Origin: Aridibacter famidurans
Lineage (GTDB): Bacteria > Acidobacteriota > Blastocatellia > Pyrinomonadales > Pyrinomonadaceae
Direction of reading: 5' to 3'
NCBI GenBank assembly: GCA_024103495.1
Contig: JAGFIQ010000002.1
Location: 1 to 64,000 of the forward strand
Length of the DNA: 64,000 nt
Shown here: piece after piece, positions 16,794-24,706 of the stretch
How the letters are laid out: each line of letters opens with the position of its first letter
Numbering within the stretch: the stretch's first letter is position 1
Made by a program: the position numbers and the translations under genes
Notes under the pieces: generated by a model
Databases searched by the model: none
What the model saw: the letters and a program-made list of their open reading frames with translations, nothing else
What the model was told of the DNA's origin: nothing

Positions 16794-16997
16794 CTACTGC
16801 TCACGATTCATCCAGAATCCAAACGCGGCACAACCTGACAGGAATGCAAAAAAGAAAAAACCCAGCATCACAAACCAGCCGACCAGTTCGAATCCATCCG
16901 GATCCCTGGAGTATGTACCAAGGACTACTGAGCACAGAAAGATCACGATCCCGAGAACCGCAAGCATTACAGCCAAGATTGCAGTAGTTCTAACCAC
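16794..16997 (-). CDS. Small two-helix membrane protein
   Basis: A 67-residue protein with two predicted membrane helices (about 5-27 and 38-60: ILAVMLAVLGIVIFLCSVVL and GWFVMLGFFFFAFLSGCAAF) joined by a short polar loop, YSRDPDGFELV. It has no recognisable family. Its regular hydrophobic pattern and position upstream of a repeat cluster favour a real gene over chance. Confidence 0.55.
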   Translation of the reverse strand: MVRTTAILAVMLAVLGIVIFLCSVVLGTYSRDPDGFELVGWFVMLGFFFFAFLSGCAAFGFWMNREQ

Positions 16998-17039
16998 GCC
17001 CCATCCCTTGCGAATCCGTGTTCATCCGTGTCCCTTCTT

Positions 17040-17130
17040 ATACTGCGCAGGTGTTCGCTTCGCTCAATGCGGGCGAGGACGCCCGCGGTCCGGCGCCCGC
17101 GCTCCGGCAACTGCGCTCCGGACGAGCCGT
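17040..17130. repeat. GC-rich palindromes of the CGCTTCGCTCAA...GCGCTCC type
   Basis: TTCGCTTCGCTCAATGCGGGC is followed by GGACGCCCGC and then CGCCCGCGCTCCGG. The same parts (CGCTTCGCTCAA, a GC-rich hairpin, GCGCTCCA) occur inside hemW at 25733-25772 and, in part, at 24056-24086. Confidence 0.5.
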
Positions 17131-17148
17131 TCTTCCGCGTCGACACAC

Positions 17149-18774
17149 TTACTGAACGGTCTTGACCACCTGCGGAGTCGGATCGAAGAACGTCTTTTCC
17201 TCCAGATTCGCCAGCTGAAGCACGATCTCGTCGATCGCAGAAACTCTTGTCCCGGCGTCGGGGATTCCGTTCGTGATAATCGCGAACGCGAACCGCTCGC
17301 CCGCCTTCGATGTGACGTATCCCGAGAGTGCCGACACCTGGTCGATCGTCCCCGTTTTGCCGCGCACGTTCCCGGATGCGCTGGTGCCCTTGAAACGCCT
17401 TCTCAATGTTCCGTCCACCCCGCCGATCGTCAGCGAATTCTTCCAGAACGCAGAATATCGCGCCGTGTCGAGATATTTGAAGAGCATCGCCGAGGCGTTC
17501 GGAGTGATCAGGTTGTGCCGTGAAAGACCGCTGGCGTCATACTGGACCACGCTGTCGAGCGGAACGCCCGCCTTTACGAGGAGGTCATTGATCACAGCCA
17601 TTCCCTTGTCCTCGCTGGTCCTTCTCAGGTCAGAGGGGTCGCCCGTGATCTCGCCGAGCGAACGCAGAAGGATCTCCGTGTAGAGGTTCTGGCTCGGCTT
17701 CATAGTGTTTTCAGCGATGATGCGAAGCGGAGGCGACGGATGCGAGACCAGTTCGACGAGCTCTTCCGTCTTGAGCGGCTCGCCTCCGCGGTCAAACCGA
17801 TCAACCCCGAGAGCGTTTCCAGTAACGGTAACCCCCTTCAGCGCGAGCCTCTGCTTGAGAAGGTCCGCGAACACCTGAGGAGGATTCGAGATCGCGACCG
17901 TGCCCGAGAATCCCGGATCGCCCGACGGCAGACTACCGGAGATCTCGTACACATTATCTTTGGGCCGCTTGGCGATCTTCAGAGTCTTTCGCTCTCCGCC
18001 CGGAACGGTCTTGGCCGTGTTCACGACCCGGAACAAGGAACTCGCCGGCTCGAACGTGACGAGCGGGGCAAGCCCTGTGGTCGAAGGCGAGACCTTCATC
18101 ACGACGACATTGTCGTTGACCGAGAGCGCCGACACTTCCGCCCCGTAATACCACTGAAGGTCGTCCCACTCCCAGCCGAACGGCACAGCCTCCGTATTGA
18201 AATATGAACCGTCGCCGACGATGTTGCCGTCGATCCTGCTGACCCCCGCCGCGATCAGTTTGTCGGCGAGACTATCGATGGCGATCAGCCAGTCGCCTCC
18301 GTTGTACCGCCAGGAGAAAGCCGGATCACCGCGGCCGAAGATGATCAGATCGCCTTTGACCACGCCTCCTTCGGGTTTGGAGGGCGCGTACACGCTCGTA
18401 GTGAATCGATGCTCCGGGCCGAAACGTTCAAGCGCCGCCGCAACTGTGAAGCTCTTCATATTCGACGCGGGCATAAAATACTTTTCCGCGTCGCGCTCGT
18501 AGACGGTCTCTCCCGAATCGAGAGAAATGATCTTGATGCCGACGGTCCCTCGTCGCAGAGCCGGGCTTGCGACGGTCATCGAGATCCGCGTCCGAAGGAG
18601 CGGGAGCGCCGTCGCCGAACTGTCCGAGACGGGCGTCGAGCCCGGTTTCGCCACGCTGTCCGTGACGACTACGCGCGTCCTCGGTTCGTTCTGTGCGACC
18701 GCGTATGAAGGGGGCAATGTAAGAAGTGCCAGGGTCGCGAGGAGGAACGCTTTTCGTGTACGGGAACTGCCCAT
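17149..18774 (-). CDS. dacB: D-alanyl-D-alanine carboxypeptidase/endopeptidase, PBP4 (S13) type
   Basis: A periplasmic class C penicillin-binding protein of 541 residues that trims terminal D-Ala and cuts cross-links in peptidoglycan. A signal peptide (1-27, ending AVAQ) and a linker of about 45 residues precede the domain. The SxxK active site is PASNMKS (S104, K107), the second motif lies in QYDASGLSRHN, and the third is RGKTGTI near the C-terminus. The insert between the first two motifs, typical of the S13 family, is present (DGNIVGDGSYFNTE). The upstream gene (18886-19920) is on the same strand. A TAACAT box seven bases before the ATG may be its promoter. Confidence 0.93.
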   Translation of the reverse strand: MGSSRTRKAFLLATLALLTLPPSYAVAQNEPRTRVVVTDSVAKPGSTPVSDSSATALPLLRTRISMTVASPALRRGTVGIKIISLDSGETVYERDAEKYFMPASNMKSFTVAAALERFGPEHRFTTSVYAPSKPEGGVVKGDLIIFGRGDPAFSWRYNGGDWLIAIDSLADKLIAAGVSRIDGNIVGDGSYFNTEAVPFGWEWDDLQWYYGAEVSALSVNDNVVVMKVSPSTTGLAPLVTFEPASSLFRVVNTAKTVPGGERKTLKIAKRPKDNVYEISGSLPSGDPGFSGTVAISNPPQVFADLLKQRLALKGVTVTGNALGVDRFDRGGEPLKTEELVELVSHPSPPLRIIAENTMKPSQNLYTEILLRSLGEITGDPSDLRRTSEDKGMAVINDLLVKAGVPLDSVVQYDASGLSRHNLITPNASAMLFKYLDTARYSAFWKNSLTIGGVDGTLRRRFKGTSASGNVRGKTGTIDQVSALSGYVTSKAGERFAFAIITNGIPDAGTRVSAIDEIVLQLANLEEKTFFDPTPQVVKTVQ

Positions 18775-18885
18775 AAAACCTATGTTATTCCAATCGGACT
18801 TCCGGGAAAAGATGTCGGCGGGGGAAAAGGAATGGCCGCCGAATGTCTCGCGGCGGCCGCTGAAAGAATTCGAAACGGTGCGGCG

Positions 18886-19920
18886 CTACTTCTTGCCTAC
18901 GATGATATCCAGGTCGCCCTGCGGGATCTCCAGGTTCACCATCAACTCGGTATCGTTCCTGTCTACGGAGAGATTATCGAGCATTCGGCCGTAGACCTTC
19001 TTGTCCTCGCCTTTCTGCTGTTTCAGGATCCCCGAAAACAGGCCGCGGAACCCGGAGAGCATTATCTCGAGGTTCTCAGCCTGCTTCGCATCGACGGTCC
19101 GGGCGGCAAGAGACAACATAGTCCTTCCCGGCACGACGTCGAGAGATCCGTTGACCTCGCGGACAGCATTAAGACTCTCGCCGAGTTCGTCCTCTTCGAG
19201 TTCGAAGTACCGGGAGAGGCCGTCGGGAACGACCATTCCAAAGTTGGCCACAGCGGTCTGTTTCCGGCCCAGCATCTCAAGCAGCCGGTTCTCGATCCTG
19301 GGCGAATTGCCGAGCAGTTCTTTTACTCGAGCCAGCGAGCCAAGCGCGACCGTATTCGAGTCGTACGCGGCAAGCGCCACCTCATCCGAGAGTCCGTTCA
19401 GAACCTTGTCGAGCATCTTTTCGAACATGCTCTTCGACACGGCGTTCGACGATCGGTTTCGGTCGACTATGTCTCTTGCCGAGAAGACATAGATCGTTCT
19501 CCCGGCAAATTCTTCGGTGCGGGATTCTCCTTTCGAAGCCATCTTTGCAGCCTCGGCGAGCGAACTGCCGTTGTAGGGCCCGCGGGCGAGAAGAACCGGT
19601 TCTACATTCAACGTCTTCTCGTCGACCTGCTTTGTCCTCAAACCCAAGGCCAGCAAGTCGAACTGCCTCAGGTCCAGCCCGGTTCGGTTCTTGATCTTGG
19701 CTGCCTCACCGTTGATCTTCGCAAGCATCGGCTCGTTCGCCGACAGGATCTGCGGAAGCGCCTCGTCAAAGAGCTTCTTGACGTCGAGCACGAGCACGCC
19801 ATCCGACTGCGGAAGCAAAGCGGCAAGCTCGTTCGATCTTGCCTCGCTGTCGTCTGTAAACACGAACGATGCGCCAATGACGAACGCAACCGCGAGAAAA
19901 GCGAATAACTTCTTTCTCAT
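18886..19920 (-). CDS. Secreted protein of unknown function
   Basis: A 344-residue exported protein with a signal peptide of about 27 residues (MRKKLFAFLAVAFVIGASFVF). The mature part begins ELAALLPQSDGVLVLDVKKLFDEALPQILS, a pattern I know from large uncharacterised bacterial proteins that start with a DUF3352-like fold, but the match is only impressionistic. Later segments include GRTIYVFSARD, VALAAYDSNTVALGSLA and SLDVVPGRTMLSLAARTVDA. There is no Cys and no catalytic signature. GAGGAAAT precedes the ATG. It lies upstream of dacB on the same strand, with a 111-bp gap. Confidence 0.75.
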   Translation of the reverse strand: MRKKLFAFLAVAFVIGASFVFTDDSEARSNELAALLPQSDGVLVLDVKKLFDEALPQILSANEPMLAKINGEAAKIKNRTGLDLRQFDLLALGLRTKQVDEKTLNVEPVLLARGPYNGSSLAEAAKMASKGESRTEEFAGRTIYVFSARDIVDRNRSSNAVSKSMFEKMLDKVLNGLSDEVALAAYDSNTVALGSLARVKELLGNSPRIENRLLEMLGRKQTAVANFGMVVPDGLSRYFELEEDELGESLNAVREVNGSLDVVPGRTMLSLAARTVDAKQAENLEIMLSGFRGLFSGILKQQKGEDKKVYGRMLDNLSVDRNDTELMVNLEIPQGDLDIIVGKK

Positions 19921-19993
19921 TTATTTCCTCTGGAACTAAGAACTACGGGCCAAATGCACCTTCCGAGATGATACATCAGCCGGGATCAGTTGG

Positions 19994-20593
19994 CTAAGCA
20001 TTCGCTTTCGGTCCGTCCTTTACAACCTTGAAGACGAACCTGAGTTCTTTGCCCCGGACAACCGTACTAAGGTAATGCTCCCAGAACTTCCGTAAAAACC
20101 GGAAGCGCCTAGAACGGCGGTCGAGGTTCACGAGGAACTCGATCCCTAGAGCCTTCCACAAGTTCGCAAGGGAAACCTCAATGTCGAGCGGTTTCAGAGT
20201 CGCCTCCGTATAAAAATCGAACACTTGCCGTTCCGGAACGAATGAATTGAACGAGTACGAATTAAAAAGGTTTCGGTGAGTCGGGTCGTTTGCCCAGTCG
20301 GGATTCGTGTAATGCGGGGTCACGATCTCGATAATGCCCCCGGGTTTCGTGATCCTGTAAAGCTCTTCCACGAAATCGATGACCAAAGGGAGATGCTCGA
20401 TCACGTGCCGCGAAACGACGATGTCGAACTCGCTGTCGTCGAATGGGTACGGCACTTCTCCAAGATCATGAAGCACGTCGGCATCCGTTCTTGGATTGTT
20501 GTCGAGCCCGATGGCGCCTTCGAGCTTGTTCTTCCCGCAGCCGACGTCCAGTATCTTCGGGCTTTCCGTTTCGTGAGTGAGTACTTCTTCCAT
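19994..20593 (-). CDS. SAM-dependent methyltransferase (class I)
   Basis: A 199-residue Rossmann-fold methyltransferase. Motif I is KILDVGCGKNKLEGAIGLD (residues about 13-31), the acidic post-motif is the D of GLDNN, motif II is FDIVVSRHVIEHLP, and motif III is KPGGIIEIVTPHY. The C-terminal helical part (LWKALGIEFLVNLDRRSRRF) is probably for substrate. This type methylates small molecules, often quinones, lipids or sugars; the substrate is unknown. It starts four bases after the stop of a small zinc-knuckle gene (20598-20837), so the two form a unit. Confidence 0.88.
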   Translation of the reverse strand: MEEVLTHETESPKILDVGCGKNKLEGAIGLDNNPRTDADVLHDLGEVPYPFDDSEFDIVVSRHVIEHLPLVIDFVEELYRITKPGGIIEIVTPHYTNPDWANDPTHRNLFNSYSFNSFVPERQVFDFYTEATLKPLDIEVSLANLWKALGIEFLVNLDRRSRRFRFLRKFWEHYLSTVVRGKELRFVFKVVKDGPKANA

Positions 20594-20597
20594 TAAC

Positions 20598-20837
20598 CTA
20601 ACTTACCCTTGTTCGCTCTTTAGTGCCGCAAACAGGGCATTCCAGGATGCCGGCTTCGCGGTCCGCCCATCGCGCAAGGGCTGCGGTTGAAAATTCCACC
20701 GATCTGTGCTCGGCCTCGCCTTCCGTCAAGAGCCTCGACCGCCGATCCTCACGATCGCGGTTGGAACGGGCTGCACACCGACGGCAGATCCAGCCGAATC
20801 CATCATTGAAAAAGTTCTTGGTCCCGGCCGGTTTCAT
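20598..20837 (-). CDS. Small protein with two CxxC knuckles
   Basis: A 79-residue protein with CRRC at 18-21 and CPVC at 67-70 (LECPVCGTKERTRVS), a plausible four-Cys zinc site split by a 45-residue Arg/Glu-rich linker. Four bases separate its stop from the methyltransferase ATG, which argues that it is a real, co-translated gene. I do not recognise a family. It may be a small adaptor or RNA/DNA-binding partner of the methyltransferase. A TACCAT box ends seven bases before the ATG and there is no ribosome site. Confidence 0.6.
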   Translation of the reverse strand: MKPAGTKNFFNDGFGWICRRCAARSNRDREDRRSRLLTEGEAEHRSVEFSTAALARWADREAGILECPVCGTKERTRVS

Positions 20838-20911
20838 TTGAACAATGGTACACCAAACGAAAACAACGCAGGCGATGCTGGATCGTCTGCGCTGTTTCGA
20901 TCTCTCAGGAT

Positions 20912-22105
20912 CTAGAACCGGCGGTTGCCGTTCCGGGTTTCCGGCATCTGCAGCAGTTTCACCGGAACGGTGATCGTATTTCCTCGTCGATACACCTGGA
21001 CGCTGACCGTTTCACCTATCTTCTTCCTGTCTAGCAGCCGGTACAGGTCGTCGATGTTGTTGATCTTCTGACCATCGATCGTCGTGATGATGTCGCCCAG
21101 CAGCGTCGATTGGCCGTCGGAGGTAAGTCCCCTGAGCCCCGCTCGATCGATCGATCCGCCCGGAACGACGCTTCTCACGAGCAGGCCTTCCCTGACCGGG
21201 AGATCTATGCCGCGGTCGCGAAGTTCTTCAACGCCGTAGAGCGAAGCCCCCAGCTTCGGCCTTCTGACCTCGCCGAACTGAAGCAACTGCGGAATGACGC
21301 GCTTTGCAGTGTTCACCGGGACCGCGAACCCGACACCCGCTGATGCTCCGGAGGGCGACAGTATCTGCGAGTTGATCCCGATCATCCTGCCGAACTTGTC
21401 GAGCAAAGGACCGCCCGAGTTACCGGAGTTGATCGAGGCATCGGTCTGGATGGCAGCGTCGATCGGCCGACCGTTGCGGGCCCTTATCGGTCTCTGAAGT
21501 CCCGAGATCACTCCCGTCGTCAATGTCCTGTCCAGACCGAACGGGTTACCGATCGCAAGGACCTTCTGTCCCACATCGAGCGATCCTGAATCGCCAAGCG
21601 GAATTACCGTCAGGCCTTCTGCCGGCGGGACGATCTTGATCACCGCAAGGTCCGTGTCCGGATCTCCGCCTACCAGAGTCGCAGGATAGACCTTGTCGCC
21701 CCCGAAACTTACGGTCAGCTTCGAGGCTCCCTCGATGACGTGATAGTTCGTAAGGATATGTCCCTGGTTGTCGATCACCGATCCGGAACCGATCCCGCTC
21801 TCTCTTTCGAACTCTTCGCCGAACCAGTTTTCGAACCTGGCGCTCGTCGTGATGAATGCGACTCCCGGCGACATTTTCCGGTAGATCTCAATGTTGTTCT
21901 CTTCGTCAGTTACGGTAGCCGGATCAGTGATCGCGGGTTGGGTCTCGGCGAAGGTCTTCTCCGCCGATTCTCCCGACATAAGGTAGTTCCAGCCGATCCC
22001 GAAGCCGGACATTGCAGCAACCACTGCAACCGCGATGAATGCGGAGATCACGGCAAGCAGAACCAACTGGCGCCCCGTAAGCTGATACGTAGCTTTCTGT
22101 CTCAT
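20912..22105 (-). CDS. Membrane-anchored HtrA/DegS-type serine protease with one PDZ domain
   Basis: A trypsin-like protease of 397 residues. An N-terminal anchor (about 13-34) puts the body in the periplasm. The catalytic triad is H122 (LTNYHVIEG), D152 (DTDLAVIKI) and S230 (INSGNSGGP). A single PDZ domain follows (about 295-390) with GLRGLTSDGQSTLLGDIITT. One PDZ plus an anchor matches DegS or HhoA-like proteins, which sense or degrade misfolded envelope proteins. The in-frame extension to 22192 is rejected because it is polar and precedes the anchor by an unusual distance. GGGGAC lies upstream of the chosen ATG. Confidence 0.93.
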   Translation of the reverse strand: MRQKATYQLTGRQLVLLAVISAFIAVAVVAAMSGFGIGWNYLMSGESAEKTFAETQPAITDPATVTDEENNIEIYRKMSPGVAFITTSARFENWFGEEFERESGIGSGSVIDNQGHILTNYHVIEGASKLTVSFGGDKVYPATLVGGDPDTDLAVIKIVPPAEGLTVIPLGDSGSLDVGQKVLAIGNPFGLDRTLTTGVISGLQRPIRARNGRPIDAAIQTDASINSGNSGGPLLDKFGRMIGINSQILSPSGASAGVGFAVPVNTAKRVIPQLLQFGEVRRPKLGASLYGVEELRDRGIDLPVREGLLVRSVVPGGSIDRAGLRGLTSDGQSTLLGDIITTIDGQKINNIDDLYRLLDRKKIGETVSVQVYRRGNTITVPVKLLQMPETRNGNRRF

Positions 22106-22267
22106 AATTACGTTGTCCCCTTGCAAAATTAAGTAGGGCTTACGATGCGAATCCCCGGAACTGCCGTTGTGTTTCGATATTCCGATCGCCACACAACGGC
22201 TGAATTCTACAAAAACAGTCCCCGCCTAGTAAACGATGTGGGACAGCAGTAACAAGGGCGCTGTAAG

Positions 22268-22397
22268 CTGCCCCCGCCTGAGCGGGGGGTCCAAGGGTAT
22301 GAATTCGTTCATGCCGGTTTCAGCCGGTTATCAAGGGGCCGATGCCCCGAAGCGTTGATGGATCTCATCACCCCCCACTGAAGCGGGGGGCAACTGA
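22268..22397. repeat. REPIN-like composite palindromic element, copy 2
   Basis: It begins CTGCCCCCGCCTGAGCGGGGGG and ends CCACTGAAGCGGGGGG then CAACTGA, so the ends are inverted as in the copy at 3342-3481. Between them are CCGGTTTCAGCCGG and GGGGCCGATGCCCC. It fills much of the gap between the HtrA and DUF2911 genes. Confidence 0.7.
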
Positions 22398-22461
22398 TGG
22401 AATTGACATCGGGTTCGCGTTCTCGACCCGTGGATAAAGCCGAAGGCGCCTGAGGTCGAAC

Positions 22462-23589
22462 CTAAAGAGTCTCGCCCAGTTCCTTCAAGAGTTTCTCTGA
22501 ATTCGCCCTGACAGCCGGCGGTGGATTCATCGAAAGCGACTTCCGAAGGTTCTTGATGGCGTTCTCGCGATCGCCCGCCTGTTTGTACGCCTCTCCCAGA
22601 CTATCGAAACAGTTGGGGTCGTCGGGAAATCGCTCGGCATTCAGCTTCAGGAACTCGATCGCGCGGTCGAAGCGCTGCTGAGCCAGCATCTGGTATCCGA
22701 GCGCGTTCAGCTGGTTCTTGTTCGCAAGCTTGGCGGACTCGGCATACGTCGAATCAGCCTCGGCCTGCTTTCCGGACTGGCTCAAAAGCCCTGCCTTTGT
22801 GGCAAGCGTCTGGAACGAACGGTTCCGTGCTATCGCCTGGTCAGCCCATTGAAGAGCCTCTTCGTGGTTGATGTTGTTGTTCAGGCACCATTGCGCCGCG
22901 CTTTGGTAGCCCTGCCAGAAGAAAGCCGGAAAACTGCGGAGCTCATTTCTGATGCTCGCCAGTACGGTCTTCTGCAGATCGACCTCGATCTTGAAGGGTA
23001 TCTGTTTCTTCTCCCAGGCGAGCGCAAGAACCGCGTAATTGTTGCCCATTTCCACAAAGTCATAGGTCAGCACCTCGGTGTGAGCTATCTCTCTGGAACG
23101 CACATCGACGCGAAGCGCGTCGTCCTTTTCCTCGTAGAAGAAACTGCCCCACGACGTGTGGTTCTTGGAGAAGATCAGCGTGACCCGGCCGTCCTCCCAG
23201 ACCGCCATATGAAGACCGTACTTGCCGGCCGGGAGCGGTTTGCCCTCGATGACGACATCATCCGTAAACTCGATCGTCGTGTTTTCATTCGCGCCTGCGC
23301 GCCAGGGGTTCTTGCCCCCGTTCCCGCCCTGAAGGACGTTGAATCCGTACGGCACCTGTGATCCCCAGATCTGACCCGACCGGTCGACACCGTTCAGAGT
23401 CACACGCGGACGCGAGTAATTGACGGTTATCTCGGTTAAACCGATCGTCTGCCTGACTTCAGCCGCGGGGCTTACGGGTCTCGGAGTCGTCACTGTCTGA
23501 CTTTGAGCCGAGATGACGACCGATCCGATGACAAACGTGATGAGTGCCCAGAGGGCTCCTGAAACGAGATGTTTAATGCGTGACTTCAT
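22462..23589 (-). CDS. DUF2911 domain protein with C-terminal TPRs
   Basis: A 375-residue exported protein. Residues 1-28 form the signal peptide. The DUF2911 domain (about 38-190) is recognised by SPAAEVRQTIGLTEITVNYS, the WRAGANENTTIEF segment and GKPLPAGKYGLHM. The C-terminal part (about 240-370) has TPR pairs, such as RFDRAIEFLKLNAERFPDDP and DRENAIKNLRKSLSMNPPP. DUF2911 proteins are common in Bacteroidetes and Acidobacteria, but their role is unknown. The fusion with TPRs suggests a scaffold in the periplasm. Confidence 0.9.
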   Translation of the reverse strand: MKSRIKHLVSGALWALITFVIGSVVISAQSQTVTTPRPVSPAAEVRQTIGLTEITVNYSRPRVTLNGVDRSGQIWGSQVPYGFNVLQGGNGGKNPWRAGANENTTIEFTDDVVIEGKPLPAGKYGLHMAVWEDGRVTLIFSKNHTSWGSFFYEEKDDALRVDVRSREIAHTEVLTYDFVEMGNNYAVLALAWEKKQIPFKIEVDLQKTVLASIRNELRSFPAFFWQGYQSAAQWCLNNNINHEEALQWADQAIARNRSFQTLATKAGLLSQSGKQAEADSTYAESAKLANKNQLNALGYQMLAQQRFDRAIEFLKLNAERFPDDPNCFDSLGEAYKQAGDRENAIKNLRKSLSMNPPPAVRANSEKLLKELGETL

Positions 23590-23826
23590 AACAATTTTTG
23601 GCGCTCCGCGGCTCGAAACGGAAGGTGCGCCTTGCCTCCTATCCTGAGTTGAAGGGAAAGACGGGCGACCCCGCCCGAGACGGAAGCCTCAAGCCGGGAC
23701 CGATGCCCGGGCACAAGAAACCTGAACCGGAATGAGGTTTCGTTCCGGTCCGGGCACTGAGCCCGAGGCCCAAATTGTTATGCAGGTGATGGGTTGAGCC
23801 GGATGCAGTATAGCAGAAGTTTGCAG

Positions 23827-23898
23827 AGTCTATCGAGTCTGTCGGGTCTATCGAGTCTGCAAAGTCTATCGAGTCCTTCGAGTCTGTCGAGTGAATCG
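23827..23898 (+). repeat. Tandem 9-mer, eight copies of AGTCTATCG-like units
   Basis: Eight adjacent units: AGTCTATCG, AGTCTGTCG, GGTCTATCG, AGTCTGCAA, AGTCTATCG, AGTCCTTCG, AGTCTGTCG, AGTGAATCG. Nine is a multiple of three, so it can be read through as a peptide, but no start, ribosome site or family supports a gene. Confidence 0.85.
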
Positions 23899-23908
23899 GA
23901 TCTCGTCC

Positions 23909-24003
23909 GTCCGCGAAGCGGACGACATATTCGTAGCCCCACACAAGCCGAAGGCGCAGTGTGGGGTATCGCCGGAATATGGATCTAGAGCGGCTTTAGC
24001 CGC
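23909..24003. repeat. Palindrome cluster
   Basis: GTCCGCGAAGCGGAC (23909-23923), then a 30-base palindrome with CCCCACAC and GTGTGGGG arms around GCCGAAGGC (23937-23966), then GCGGCTTTAGCCGC (23990-24003). The order of short hairpin, long palindrome and short hairpin matches 16682-16771 and 3197-3266. Confidence 0.65.
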
Positions 24004-24055
24004 GACATAATTGCGTCAAAGACCTTTAAGTGGATCGCCGGGTTATCTGGGTCCG

Positions 24056-24143
24056 ATTGGAGCGCGGGCAGCTTGCCCGCATCGATTTTCTCGCGACCGG
24101 GCATCACGCTACCGCGGCGCAAACTAAAGTTCGCGTTACCTCG
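24056..24143 (-). repeat. Fragments of two dispersed repeats
   Basis: GGAGCGCGGGCAGCTTGCCCG (from 24060) is a hairpin of the GCGCTCC type. Bases 24112-24143 are the inverse of the middle of the 90-bp repeat at 10703-10910 (GCGGCGCAAACT then GTTCGCGTTACCTCG). Confidence 0.55.
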
Positions 24144-24153
24144 CCCTCACCTC

Positions 24154-24678
24154 TCATTTTCCCGGAGCTCCCGACAGCTTCTTACGGTTCTTCTTGCTCT
24201 TGATCTTCAACACTTCCGGGTCCTTCGAAAACTCGCGTTCGCCTATATGGATCTCGCGAAACTCAACGGAAAAATCGTCAGGCACCTTGTCGATGACAAG
24301 CCATCCCGCGCGTCGGCCTCCGGCCCGGCATCCGCCCCATATGTTCACGATCTCGACAAGGTATTTCCTGGCCGCGCGGTCAACCAGTACATCGATCAGC
24401 AGGCGCATATGGCAGTCCCCGCCGGCCCGGTATGCCAACAGCGATTCCTTCGAAAGATCGGCATTCGGCTGCTCGAACTCGGCACATCTTTCGTGCGACC
24501 AAAGCTTTTCTAGCTCCGCCGACGAAACGACGGAGTTGTCCGAAGGCGCACAGAAGAAGGGTTCTGGCGAAGGCAGACCGCGAAACGGAACCGATTCCCA
24601 GATCTGCTGACCCGGCACTTCGACGGCGGCGAACGGAAGGAAAGCGGCGGCAGCAAGAAAAGCGATCAGAAATCTCAT
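24154..24678 (-). CDS. Small secreted protein of unknown function
   Basis: A 174-residue protein with a signal peptide (MRFLIAFLAAAAFLPFAAVEV). The mature part has two Cys in FFCAPSDN and HERCAEFEQ and two more in GGDCHMRLL and NIWGGCRAGG, which could form disulphides. It ends in a Lys-rich tail. No family is recognised. It begins 28 bases after the hemW stop on the same strand and probably shares its transcript. The ATG at 24678 gives a clean signal peptide; a TTG six codons earlier is the alternative. Confidence 0.7.
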   Translation of the reverse strand: MRFLIAFLAAAAFLPFAAVEVPGQQIWESVPFRGLPSPEPFFCAPSDNSVVSSAELEKLWSHERCAEFEQPNADLSKESLLAYRAGGDCHMRLLIDVLVDRAARKYLVEIVNIWGGCRAGGRRAGWLVIDKVPDDFSVEFREIHIGEREFSKDPEVLKIKSKKNRKKLSGAPGK

Positions 24679-24706
24679 AACGATCAAAAGCAGCAAGAAT
24701 CAAGGC

